Origin: Actinocatenispora rupis
GTDB lineage: Bacteria; Actinomycetota; Actinomycetes; Mycobacteriales; Micromonosporaceae
Direction of reading: 5' to 3'
DNA: 46,262 bases
Assembly (NCBI RefSeq): GCF_016861975.1
Contig: NZ_BOMB01000011.1
Span: 1 to 46,262, forward strand
Shown: in pieces, positions 23,859 through 31,641 of the stretch
How the letters are laid out: the number at the start of each line of letters is the position of its first letter
Numbering within the stretch: position 1 is the stretch's first letter
The notes under the pieces: generated by a model
The model's input: only the letters and a program-made list of their open reading frames with translations
Told to the model about the DNA's origin: nothing
Database searches by the model: none
Translations under genes and position numbers: made by a program

Positions 23859-25115
23859 TCAGGTACGCAGGCGGTAGAGGTCCTCGCCCGCGTCCCGGAC
23901 GACGAGGGCGTCCGGGTCGGCCAGCCACGAGGCCACGTCGATCCCCGCCGGATCCCGGTACTCCAGCCCCACGGCGCGGGTGGTCGCCTCGTCGATGCCC
24001 GTCGCCAGGGTCACGGTGAGCCGGCAGCTCTCGCCGCGCTCGGCGCTCCACGTACCGTCGCCGCGCAGGTGGGTGGAGTGCGCGAGGACGCCCCACGGGT
24101 GGTGCCGGTAGCGGTCCCACTGGCCGGTGAAGTAGTCCCGGCAGTGGTAGCCGATGTCGGCGATCTCCGGGTGGGTGTGGCTGATCGTGCGGATGCCCGG
24201 CGCGTACAGCACGACCTCGCCGCCGTCCGCGACGACCGGCTCCACCTTGTACATGCCCTTCGCGCCGGTCCACAGCTCGTCGTACCGGTCGGACACGAGC
24301 GACAGCACCCGCCGCACCGGCCGGTCCAGGTACGTCACGTGCGCGGCGGCGGCCACCTCGGCGGCCCGCGCCCACGACTCCTCGGCCGATCCGTACGCGA
24401 CGGAGTGCAGGTCGGTGCCGCCGGAACGGACGACCACCGACAGCGCCCGCCGCTCCGCCGGTACCAGCGCCGCTGCCTCGTCGATCAGCGCCCGCACCGG
24501 TGTCGTACCGGGGGTGCCGATGAGCGCGGCGGAGGTGATCAGCGCGCCGAGCCAGTGCGACACGTCGATCACGTCCGGCCCGGAGATCCCCGGGAACAGG
24601 TACTTGTTACCGCCCGAGAAGCCCACCACCTCGTGCGGGAACACCGGCCCGACGACCAGGACCACGTCGTGGTCGAGTACGGCGCGGTTGACGGTGACGT
24701 CCACGCCCTCGGTCAGCCGCCCGCCGGACAGTTCCGCGAGCCGCGACCCGTCGATCCGCCCGACCGTGGTCAGCTCGCGCCGGTCGTGGTCCCGCACCGT
24801 CGTCCCCGGGTACGGCCCGCCGACCAGTGCGGTGCGCCGGGCCGCGCCGAGCGGCGCGTGCGTACCGAGGGCGACGAGGACGTCGAGCGCGGTGGCCCGG
24901 CCGGCGAGCGCCTCGTGCACCGCGCCGACCAGCAGCGGCAGCGGGCAGCTCCGCGTCGCGTCCGGTACGAGGACCAGCACGCGGCGGCCGGTGTAGTCGT
25001 CGGCGGCGAGCCGGTCCAGCACGAACCGCCGTACGTCGGCCGGGTCGAGCACGGTGTCCGCCGACCCGATCCCGTCGGCGACGGCCACCGGCCCGGTTTC
25101 CTCAACCATGTCCAT
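23859..25115 (-). CDS. LarA-family nickel-pincer racemase/epimerase
   Basis: 418 residues of the lactate racemase family (DUF2088), which uses a nickel-pincer nucleotide (NPN) for 2-hydroxyacid racemisation or epimerisation. The signature is complete: PDATRSCPL (nucleotide-binding), GTHAPL with His86, FPHEVVGFSGGNKYLFPGISG with His161 and Lys171 (the NPN-linked Lys), and Ni ligand His187 in DVIDVSHW, with the 10 and 16 residue spacings of L. plantarum LarA. The NPN-making genes larB, larC and larE are not in the window. Many homologues act on substrates other than lactate. The start ATG lies inside the 3' end of the marR gene (14-bp overlap) behind GGGAG, which suggests control by that regulator. 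Confidence 0.9.
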   Translation of the reverse strand: MDMVEETGPVAVADGIGSADTVLDPADVRRFVLDRLAADDYTGRRVLVLVPDATRSCPLPLLVGAVHEALAGRATALDVLVALGTHAPLGAARRTALVGGPYPGTTVRDHDRRELTTVGRIDGSRLAELSGGRLTEGVDVTVNRAVLDHDVVLVVGPVFPHEVVGFSGGNKYLFPGISGPDVIDVSHWLGALITSAALIGTPGTTPVRALIDEAAALVPAERRALSVVVRSGGTDLHSVAYGSAEESWARAAEVAAAAHVTYLDRPVRRVLSLVSDRYDELWTGAKGMYKVEPVVADGGEVVLYAPGIRTISHTHPEIADIGYHCRDYFTGQWDRYRHHPWGVLAHSTHLRGDGTWSAERGESCRLTVTLATGIDEATTRAVGLEYRDPAGIDVASWLADPDALVVRDAGEDLYRLRT

Positions 25116-25596
25116 GGGTACTCCCGTCGGCGGAGTTGAGCCGGTCGAGCAGGGCGGTCAGTTTGTGCAGCAACGGTACGCAGATGTCCCGTTCGGCCGC
25201 CGTCATGTCCTGCCACACCCCGTCGAGCAGGTCGAGGAACAGCCCGCGCGCCGCGGCGAGCGTCGTACCGCCGGCGTCGGTGAGCCGCAGGACGCTGCCG
25301 CGGCCGTCGCTCGGGTCGGTCGCCCGCTCCACCAGTCCGCGTTCCACCAGTGCCCGCACGGTACGCGTGGCGGTCGGCTGGGCGATCCCGATGTCGGCCG
25401 CGACGGCGACCACGCCCTTCTCCCCGACCCGGTCGACCGCCTGCAGCGCGATGAGCTGCGCGGCGGACAGGTCGGTCAGCTGCCGCTGCACCCGCCCGCG
25501 GGTACGCCGGGCGGCCTGCATGAGGCCGGTGAGCGCCATGGCGAACTCCGGTACCGGCCCGTCGTCGCCCCGCGTCGTCGTCACGCTCCCGATCAT
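25102..25596 (-). CDS. MarR family transcriptional regulator
   Basis: A 164-residue winged-helix repressor-type protein. AAQLIALQAVDRVGEKGVVAVAADIGIAQPTATRTVRALVERGLVERATDPSDGRGSVLRLTDAG contains the recognition helix and the DPSDGRGS wing of MarR proteins; the flanking helices (dimer) have the expected length. ATG 25596 is taken as start, GTG 25584 is possible. Overlaps the start of larA by 14 bp, so marR-larA-LbH may be one operon. A dyad ATAGCCTGCTAT lies in the divergent region 105-116 bp upstream and could be the operator for this unit and the stress-protein gene. Confidence 0.9.
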   Translation of the reverse strand: MIGSVTTTRGDDGPVPEFAMALTGLMQAARRTRGRVQRQLTDLSAAQLIALQAVDRVGEKGVVAVAADIGIAQPTATRTVRALVERGLVERATDPSDGRGSVLRLTDAGGTTLAAARGLFLDLLDGVWQDMTAAERDICVPLLHKLTALLDRLNSADGSTHGHG

Positions 25597-25678
25597 CCTG
25601 CATGGCCGGGCCGGCAGCGTACGGCGAGGTCGGGCGACGCCGCGCGGTCCGGCGGGTTGCCAGGTGGTGAACCGGCCC

Positions 25679-25712
25679 TTGCGGCGGGACGGTCAAGTCC
25701 ATAGCCTGCTAT
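25679..25712 (+). promoter_or_regulatory. Promoter and dyad upstream of the universal stress protein
   Basis: TTGCGG (25679-25684), 17 bp, TAGCCT (25702-25707). The -10 overlaps the palindrome ATAGCCTGCTAT (25701-25712; ATAGC/GCTAT). Located between the divergent marR and usp genes. Candidate MarR operator. Confidence 0.45.
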
Positions 25713-25761
25713 CTACATTGCACGCCGACGCCGTACGAAACACGGCCGAAACGGGTGATCG

Positions 25762-26265
25762 ATGATGACCGTGGACAGCGGCCGGCGCCCCGACGCCGGC
25801 TCCCGGACCGGGGGCACGCTGCGCCGGATCATGGTCGGCGTGGACGGCAGTCCGGCCGGACGCGCCGCACTCCTCGCCGCGCGTACCGAGGCGGCCGCCG
25901 ACGGGCTCGGCGTCATCGCCGTGCACGTACGCCGCGGGCTGAGTCCGGTGGAGGCGCTGGGCGCGACGTTCGCCGGTGCGGCCGGCGGCTGCTGGCTCGA
26001 CTGCCGCGACGACGGCGAGCTGACCGCCTGGCTGGACTGCGTGCAGACGCTGGAGACCGCCGGCCTGCGCTGGCAGTTCCTGGTACGCGAGGGCGAGCCG
26101 GCGCGGGCGCTGCGCGCGGTGGCCGAGGAGTACCCGGTGCGGTCGATCCACCTGGCGGCGCGGCCCCGTCCGTGGTGGGCGCGCGGCTTCCACCACTGCC
26201 CGGCCCGCGCGCTGGAGAGCTACGCCGGCTGTCCGGTGCACGTCGCCGCGTACTCGACCGGGTGA
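25762..26265 (+). CDS. Universal stress protein (UspA) domain protein
   Basis: 167 residues with the N-terminal Usp motif RRIMVGVDGSPAGRAALLAART (Asp and the following Gly-Ser of the fold) and a final GCPVHVAAYSTG strand. The ATP-binding loop GxxGxxGSV of the C-terminal part is not visible, and the middle is Cys/Trp-rich (GGCWLDCRDDGELTAWLDC), so it is a non-canonical, likely non-ATP-binding member. ATG 25762 and ATG 25765 are both possible; no strong ribosome site. Actinobacterial Usp proteins are usually dormancy or stress genes; none of that can be shown here. Confidence 0.8.
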   Translation: MMTVDSGRRPDAGSRTGGTLRRIMVGVDGSPAGRAALLAARTEAAADGLGVIAVHVRRGLSPVEALGATFAGAAGGCWLDCRDDGELTAWLDCVQTLETAGLRWQFLVREGEPARALRAVAEEYPVRSIHLAARPRPWWARGFHHCPARALESYAGCPVHVAAYSTG

Positions 26266-26438
26266 ACCGCCGCGAAACCGACACCCTCCAGGCGCTTCTC
26301 AGCTAGGCGGAGTATCTTGCCCGGAGCCGTCATCACCCCCCGCGGCGATTCCCACCTGGATGGGCGTTTCAGGGCGGTGCGGTGACGGGAGTGCCGCCCG
26401 AGAGGTTCGGGCCCGGGTACAGGTGTGAGGAGGTCCCG

Positions 26439-27521
26439 TTGGGTGGTCACCGACCGTCCCGAATGAAGCGCCGGCACGCCCCGTGGTGGGCGAGAGTGTC
26501 GCTGGTGCTGGGTGTCGTGTTCGTCGTACTCAGCGGCGCGAGCCTGGCCGCCGGCTCCATCGTGCTCGACAAGGTGGACAACGCGATCCCGCAGACCAGC
26601 CTGATCGGTGGAGACGCCCGCAAGCACAAGACCGGGTCCGACGTGAAGGGCCCGATCGACATGCTGCTCGCCGGCAGCGACCTGCGTGACTCGTGGAAGT
26701 CGACCGGCGAGAAGCCCCGCACCGACTCGATCATGTGGCTGCACATCCCGGCCACCCTCGACCGGGCGTACCTGCTGTCGCTGCCGCGCGACATGCGGGT
26801 GACGATCCCGGCCGACCCGCACAGCCAGTACCAGGGCGGGCAGGACAAGCTGAACGCGTCGTTCCCGAACGGGATGAAGTCCGTCAACGACATCGCCGGC
26901 GGAATGGCTCTGTTGAGCCGGACCACGAGCAAACTCACCGGGGTCGAGTGGGACATGGCCGGCCTCGTCAACTGGGACGGGTTCAAGGACATCACCACCG
27001 CGCTCGGCGGCGTCACGATGTGCCTCGACCAGGGCTTCACCTCGCACCAGCCCGGCTTCACCAACGGCCCGCCGCTGACGTTCCCCAAGGGCTGCCACCA
27101 CTACGACGCCGACAAGGCCCTCAAACTGGTACGCCAGCGCGACGACGTACCGGGTGGCGACTACGGGCGGCAGAAACTCCAGCAGCAGTACGTGAAGCAG
27201 ATCCTGAAGCAGGCCACCAGCAAGGGTGTGGTGAGCAACCCGGCCAAGCTGAACGACGTGATCACGGCGGCCGGCAAGGCGGTCCGGCTGGACCTCGGCG
27301 GGTACAGCGTCGCCGATCTGGCGCTGGCGCTGCACGGCATCACCGCCGACAAGATCACCACCCTGCAGGTGCCGCACTACGCGATCGGCCAAGGCGACGC
27401 GTACCAGGGTGAGGGGTTGCAGCAGCCGCTCGGCAACGAGCTGTTCAGGGCGATGCGGACGGACAAGGTCGACGACCTGCTGCTGTCGCATCCGGAGCTG
27501 GCGTCGAAGCTCCCGAGCTGA
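26439..27521 (+). CDS. LytR-CpsA-Psr (LCP) family cell-wall ligase
   Basis: LCP enzymes transfer lipid-linked glycopolymers to peptidoglycan outside the membrane. 360 residues: short basic cytoplasmic start (MKRRHAPWW), one TM segment (about 20-42), then the LCP domain with IDMLLAGSDLRDSW, RTDSIMWLHIP, YLLSLPRDMRVTIP, KLNASFPNG, DGFKDITTALGGVTMCLDQG and LVRQRDDVPGGDYGRQKLQQQ, where the conserved Arg/Asp residues bind the pyrophosphate. TTG 26439 is preceded by GAGGAGG at 6 nt, the best site; GTG 26382 gives 19 more residues without a site. Probably monocistronic. Confidence 0.9.
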   Translation: MGGHRPSRMKRRHAPWWARVSLVLGVVFVVLSGASLAAGSIVLDKVDNAIPQTSLIGGDARKHKTGSDVKGPIDMLLAGSDLRDSWKSTGEKPRTDSIMWLHIPATLDRAYLLSLPRDMRVTIPADPHSQYQGGQDKLNASFPNGMKSVNDIAGGMALLSRTTSKLTGVEWDMAGLVNWDGFKDITTALGGVTMCLDQGFTSHQPGFTNGPPLTFPKGCHHYDADKALKLVRQRDDVPGGDYGRQKLQQQYVKQILKQATSKGVVSNPAKLNDVITAAGKAVRLDLGGYSVADLALALHGITADKITTLQVPHYAIGQGDAYQGEGLQQPLGNELFRAMRTDKVDDLLLSHPELASKLPS

Positions 27522-27581
27522 CGAGGTGCCGGTCCCACCGCGGGGCCGGCATCGCGGTCAGGATCCGACCGCGGCGCTCGC

Positions 27582-27587
27582 TAGGCT
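27582..27587 (+). promoter_or_regulatory. -10 element of leaderless winged-helix gene
   Basis: TAGGCT, then CGGCGGC (7 nt) and the GTG at 27595. No ribosome site. Same hexamer and spacing as at orn. Confidence 0.4.
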
Positions 27588-27594
27588 CGGCGGC

Positions 27595-28701
27595 GTGACA
27601 CGGACGATCGGTCGACGCGCGCTCAACCGGGCCACGCTGGCCCGGCAGTACCTGGTGGAACGGGCCGACGTGCCGGTGACCGCGGCGGTCGGGCACCTGG
27701 TGGGACTCCAGGCGCAGGCACCGGCCCCGCCGTACGTGGGGCTGTGGTCGCGGCTCGCCGGGTTCACCGCCGCGGACCTGTCGGACGCGATGGCCGACCG
27801 CCGCGTCGTACGGGTGGTCGCGATGCGCGGCACGATCCACACCCTCACCGCCGCCGACTGCCTCGACCTGCGCGCCCGCCTCCGCCCCGTACTCGACCGG
27901 CAGCTCGCCGGCCAGTTCCGCGGGCGGTTCGACGGGCTGGACCGGGCCGCGGTCGCCGCCGCCGGACGCGTGCTGGTCGAGGACCGGCCGCTGACGTACG
28001 CGGAGCTGGGTGCGGCGCTCGCGGAGCGCTTCCCGGGGACGAAGAGCGAGCTGCTCGGGCACGTGGTCCGCACCGACGTGACGCTCGTGCAGGTCCCGCC
28101 GCGCGGGCTGTGGGGCCGCTCCGGGAAGGCGGCGCACACCACCGCAGAGTCGTGGCTGGACGCGCCGTCCGGCACCGACGACACCCCGGATCCCCTGGTA
28201 CTGCGGTATCTCGCGGCGTTCGGCCCGGCGACCGTGGCCGACGTGCAGACGTGGTCCGGCCTGACGCGGCTGCGCGAGGTAGTGGAGCGGCTGCGCCCGC
28301 GGCTCGTCACGTACGTCACGGAGGACGGCGCCGAACTGTTCGACCTGCCCGACGCGCCCCGCCCCGACGCCGACACCGCCGTGCCCGTACGGTTCCTGCC
28401 GCAGTGGGACAACCTGCTGCTCTCGTACGCCGACCGCAGCCGCGTGCTGCCCGACGAGTACCGGCCGCGGGTGTTCGCCAGCGCCAACGGCATGGTGCCC
28501 GGCACCGTACTGGTCGACGGTCTGGTCCGCGGCGAGTGGGCGCACACCGCCACGCGCACAGCGGCGACGCTCACCGTCACCCCGTACCGTGCGCTGTCCC
28601 GCCGGCACGAGTCCGCCGTCACCGCGGAGGCCGGCCGGCTCGCCGCGTTCCTCGCCCCCGACCTGCCCACCGACGTACGCCTCGCGCCGGTCCCCGACTG
28701 A
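27595..28701 (+). CDS. Winged-helix DNA-binding protein, AlkZ/AlkX DNA glycosylase-like
   Basis: 368 residues of the HTH_42 (DUF1006) family. The N-terminal RRALNRATLARQYLVERADVPVTAAVGHLVGLQAQAPAPPYVGLW carries the QxQ motif (LQAQ) that is catalytic in AlkZ, the DNA interstrand-crosslink glycosylase of Streptomyces, and in E. coli YcaQ (AlkX). VVRVVAMRGTIHTLTAADCLDLRARL, GKAAHTTAESWL, RYLAAFGPATVADVQTWSGLTRLREVVERL and FLPQWDNLLLSYADRSRVLPDEYRP follow the family order. Function is inferred: base excision of bulky lesions, or simply DNA binding. Leaderless GTG start. Stop is 14 bp from the convergent hypX stop. Confidence 0.85.
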   Translation: MTRTIGRRALNRATLARQYLVERADVPVTAAVGHLVGLQAQAPAPPYVGLWSRLAGFTAADLSDAMADRRVVRVVAMRGTIHTLTAADCLDLRARLRPVLDRQLAGQFRGRFDGLDRAAVAAAGRVLVEDRPLTYAELGAALAERFPGTKSELLGHVVRTDVTLVQVPPRGLWGRSGKAAHTTAESWLDAPSGTDDTPDPLVLRYLAAFGPATVADVQTWSGLTRLREVVERLRPRLVTYVTEDGAELFDLPDAPRPDADTAVPVRFLPQWDNLLLSYADRSRVLPDEYRPRVFASANGMVPGTVLVDGLVRGEWAHTATRTAATLTVTPYRALSRRHESAVTAEAGRLAAFLAPDLPTDVRLAPVPD

Positions 28702-28715
28702 GCGAGGCCGGGGTG

Positions 28716-30356
28716 CTACCGGCGGTGGACGGCGAGCTTCGCCGGGGTGGCGACCGGCGCCACCTTGCGGACGAACGACTCGCGGGCCTCGACGAAGCCG
28801 GACCGGTCGTCGAAGATGTCGCGCGCCATCTCGGCCAGTTCCAGCGTCTCGTGGTAGTCCAGCGGGCGCGGCGCGGGCTTGCGCGACTCGACCACGTCCC
28901 GCCACATCCCCGGCTGCGCGTACTGGTCGGCCAGGTCGGACAGCCACGAGTCGAACGTCGCCGGGTCGCCCGGGCCGACCAGGTCCACCATGCCGAGCCG
29001 CGCGGCCGTACCGGCGCCGACGGGCAGGCACTCGGACAGCAGCCGTTCCGCGGTCTCGATGCCGACCCGCCGCGGCAGCGCGTACGAGTGCAGCTCCGAG
29101 CCGTACAGCCCGATGTCGTAGTACGGGTTGAGGACGACGCCGGCGCGGGCGGCGACCACGTCGGCACCGAGGCCGAGCATCACGCCGCCGGCGCCCGCGT
29201 TCCCGGTGAACGCGGCGATCGTCACCTGGTCCTCGGCCGCCTCGATCAGCTCGCGGCACACCAGGTTGATCGCCTTGATGTTCTCCCACGCGTACGCCGC
29301 GGGGTCGGCAGCGGCCGAGATCTCGGTCAGGTGCACGCCGTTGCAGAACACGTCCGGTCCACCGCGCAGCACGAGTACCCGGGTGTCCTGGCGGGCGGCA
29401 CGGTGCAGCTCGCGGCGCAGCCGGCGGCACTGGTCGACACCCGCGGCGCCGTTGTAGAAGCGGAACGTCAGCTCGCCGACCGGTCCGCGCCGCCGGTAGC
29501 TGATCTCCGGCGGCCCGTCCGTACGCACCGGGACGCGGTCCAGCGCCTCCCGCAGCACCGTCGCCGCGGGCAGCTTCACGCCGCCGCGCTGCCGCAGGTG
29601 CCCCAGCCACACCGCACCGGTACCGGCGGCGACGAGCACGTACCCGTCCTGGCGACCGATGATCTCGCCGGGCCGACCCGTACCGGTGCCGGGGTGCGCG
29701 TCGAACGCGTTCACCGGCACGCCCGCCAGCTCGGTCCGTACGCCGGGGAACCCGTCCGCGGCGCGGATCTTCCGGATGATGTCGGCCGCGTCGTCGGACC
29801 AGTCGAACGCCCGCTCCGCCTGCTTCATCAGCGGGCGCAGCCGCGCGTCCGGGATCGGCCGCGCCGCCTCGGCCAGCGGCGTCGGTACGAAGTCCGGGTC
29901 GGCGGCGCGCTCCACGACCTCCAGCGCGCACGCGATCGCCGCGTCCGCCACCGGGCCCGTGTACAGCGCGGACTTGCGCGGCGGGTCGGCCGGCAGGTCG
30001 AACTCGCGGTGCGCCCAGATCGGCCCCGCGTCCATCTCCTCGACGGCCGACAGCGCGGTCACGCCCCAGCGCGGCGCGCCCTCGGCGATGGCGTAGTCCA
30101 AAGAGGACGGTCCCCGGTCGCCGACCGGACCCGGGTGGATGATCACGGTGCGCCACTTCGTCCACACCTCGGCCGGCACCCGCTCCTTCAGGTACGGGCA
30201 CAGGATGAGGTCGGGCTGGGCCTGGTACACGCCGTCACAGATGGTGCGCTCGTCGAGCGCGAACTCGACGGCGACGTCGTGACCCCTCTCCCGCAGTTCG
30301 TCCCACAGGCGTTGGGTCAGGCCGTTGAACGCGGACACGAGCAGTAGCAGGCGCAC
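28716..30356 (-). CDS. hypX: HypX/HoxX-type CO-forming hydrogenase maturation protein
   Basis: 546 residues of the HypX type: N-terminal formyl-THF-transferase domain (LLLVSAFNGLTQRLWDELRERGHDV, ILCPYLKERVPAEVW, HPGPVGDRGPSSLDYAI) and C-terminal enoyl-CoA-hydratase-like domain (ISYRRRGPVGELTFRFYNGAAG, VLVLRGGPDVFCNGVHLTEI, FTGNAGAGGVMLGLGADVVAARAGVVLNPYYDIGLYGSE). HypX makes the active-site CO of [NiFe]-hydrogenases from formyl-THF via formyl-CoA. No hydrogenase or hyp gene is in the window, so it is an orphan here. GTG 30356 is chosen because TAGCGT lies 8 nt before it with TTGCAT 18 bp further up; ATG 30386 is the longer option. Divergent from the MHYT gene. Confidence 0.9.
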   Translation of the reverse strand: MRLLLLVSAFNGLTQRLWDELRERGHDVAVEFALDERTICDGVYQAQPDLILCPYLKERVPAEVWTKWRTVIIHPGPVGDRGPSSLDYAIAEGAPRWGVTALSAVEEMDAGPIWAHREFDLPADPPRKSALYTGPVADAAIACALEVVERAADPDFVPTPLAEAARPIPDARLRPLMKQAERAFDWSDDAADIIRKIRAADGFPGVRTELAGVPVNAFDAHPGTGTGRPGEIIGRQDGYVLVAAGTGAVWLGHLRQRGGVKLPAATVLREALDRVPVRTDGPPEISYRRRGPVGELTFRFYNGAAGVDQCRRLRRELHRAARQDTRVLVLRGGPDVFCNGVHLTEISAAADPAAYAWENIKAINLVCRELIEAAEDQVTIAAFTGNAGAGGVMLGLGADVVAARAGVVLNPYYDIGLYGSELHSYALPRRVGIETAERLLSECLPVGAGTAARLGMVDLVGPGDPATFDSWLSDLADQYAQPGMWRDVVESRKPAPRPLDYHETLELAEMARDIFDDRSGFVEARESFVRKVAPVATPAKLAVHRR

Positions 30357-30364
30357 GAGGCGTG

Positions 30365-30394
30365 ACGCTAGCGATGTTCCATCCATGCATGCAA
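30365..30394 (-). promoter_or_regulatory. Putative promoter of hypX
   Basis: Minus strand TTGCAT (30394-30389), 18 bp, TAGCGT (30370-30365), 8 nt, GTG 30356. Leaderless geometry; the ATG alternative at 30386 would lie within the spacer. Confidence 0.4.
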
Positions 30395-30520
30395 ATCAAG
30401 TAATGAAGACCACGTGAAGATCAGGCGACCGATCACGGTACGCATTGCCGGTTCCACTCAACGCCCACAATGGTGCGACCCTGGCGCATCGTCTACAGTC
30501 CTGCCAAACTTCCCTCGTAA

Positions 30521-30600
30521 CGCAGAGTCCCGCAGGTCCGAGGACTACGTACGGGGGTCATACCGGTAGGCGTCTCGGTGGGGGACGCGGAACCGATCTG
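30521..30600 (+). promoter_or_regulatory. Structured 5' leader of MHYT gene (candidate)
   Basis: Between hypX and MHYT, 260 bp. Hairpins include AGTCC/GGACT (30526-30530 with 30542-30546) with an extended ACG/CGT closure, the palindrome TACCGGTA (30561-30568), and GCGTC/GACGC (30570-30574 with 30584-30588). No known riboswitch could be matched. Leader length supports RNA-level control, but this is suggestive only. Confidence 0.25.
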
Positions 30601-30618
30601 CGAAAGGCGGCTGTCGCC

Positions 30619-31566
30619 GTGCTCATGCATCACTTCAGTTACGGAGCGCTCACGCCGATCCTGGCGTACGCGGCGTCGTACGTGGGCTGTCTGCTCGGCC
30701 TGATGTGCGCCGCGCGCGCCCGCGTCCTGACCGGACCGGGCCGCCGGGGATGGCTCACCGTCGCCGCGGTCTCGCTCGGTGGTACCGGCATCTGGGTCAT
30801 GCACTTCATCGCGATGCTCGGCTTCTCCATCAACGACACCGTCATCCGGTACAACATGCTGCTGACCGTCGTCAGCGCGCTGGTCGCGATCGTCGCCGTC
30901 GGCGCGGGTCTCGGTGTCGTCGGCAACGACGCGCGCAAGCTGCACCGCATCGCGCTCGCCGGCGTACTGACCGGCATCGGGGTCGCCGGGATGCACTACC
31001 TCGGCATCGCCGCCATCGTCATGCCGGCGTCGATCAGCTACGAGCCGATCCTGTTCACGCTGTCCGTCCTGATCGCGGTCGTGGCGTCCGCCGTCGCGCT
31101 GTGGTTCACGCTCGTCATCAAGGGGCGCGCCGCGACGCTGGCCGCCGCCGCCGTGATGGGCGTCGCCGTGTGCGGCATGCACTACGTCGGCATGGCCGCG
31201 ATGCGGCTCACCCCCGACGCGCAGGCCGACATCAGCGTCGGCACCACGTTCAACAACCTGCTCCCGCCGGTACTGCTGGTCACCAGCATCGTCACCGTCG
31301 TCCTGCTGATCTTCGTGGCGTTCTCCGCGTCGCCGGCCGAACTGGTCGAGGACGCCGCGTTCGCCGCCCGCCTGGAGCGCAGCGTCGAGGAACGCGAGCG
31401 GCTCGCCGCGGAACGCTGGACCGGCCCGCGCCCCCAGTCCGAGTCCGTACTGCCGCCCCCGGCGCAGCCCGGCACGCCGGCCGCCCAACCGGCGAAGCCC
31501 GCGGCGCAGCAACCGATCTCCCGGCGACTCACCCGCAACCCCACGGTCGGTACGCGCCGCCGCTGA
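30619..31566 (+). CDS. MHYT domain integral membrane protein
   Basis: A 315-residue membrane sensor-like protein. Seven TM helices with the motif repeated three times: WVMHFIAML, AGMHYLGIAAIVMP and CGMHYVGMAAMRL, whose Met/His residues are thought to bind copper and sense O2, CO or NO. No GGDEF/EAL output domain is fused; the 90-residue C-terminal tail is Ala/Pro/Glu-rich and soluble. GTG 30619 has AAAGG 10 nt upstream; ATG 30625 is possible. The nearby orphan HypX (CO producer) makes a gas-sensing link tempting but unproven. Confidence 0.88.
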   Translation: MLMHHFSYGALTPILAYAASYVGCLLGLMCAARARVLTGPGRRGWLTVAAVSLGGTGIWVMHFIAMLGFSINDTVIRYNMLLTVVSALVAIVAVGAGLGVVGNDARKLHRIALAGVLTGIGVAGMHYLGIAAIVMPASISYEPILFTLSVLIAVVASAVALWFTLVIKGRAATLAAAAVMGVAVCGMHYVGMAAMRLTPDAQADISVGTTFNNLLPPVLLVTSIVTVVLLIFVAFSASPAELVEDAAFAARLERSVEERERLAAERWTGPRPQSESVLPPPAQPGTPAAQPAKPAAQQPISRRLTRNPTVGTRRR

Positions 31567-31641
31567 GGTGGGGCCAGGCCCACCCCCGAACGGGGTCGAG
31601 CAGGCTGTCGGCCCCGTGCGCCGCTCGGCGAGACTGGTGGG

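Noticed and set aside
28716-30356. Hydrogenase maturation locus
   Set aside because: hypX is the only such gene; no hydrogenase or hyp genes nearby.
30430-30618. c-di-GMP or c-di-AMP riboswitch before MHYT
   Set aside because: The conserved cores of these riboswitches are absent; only generic hairpins remain.
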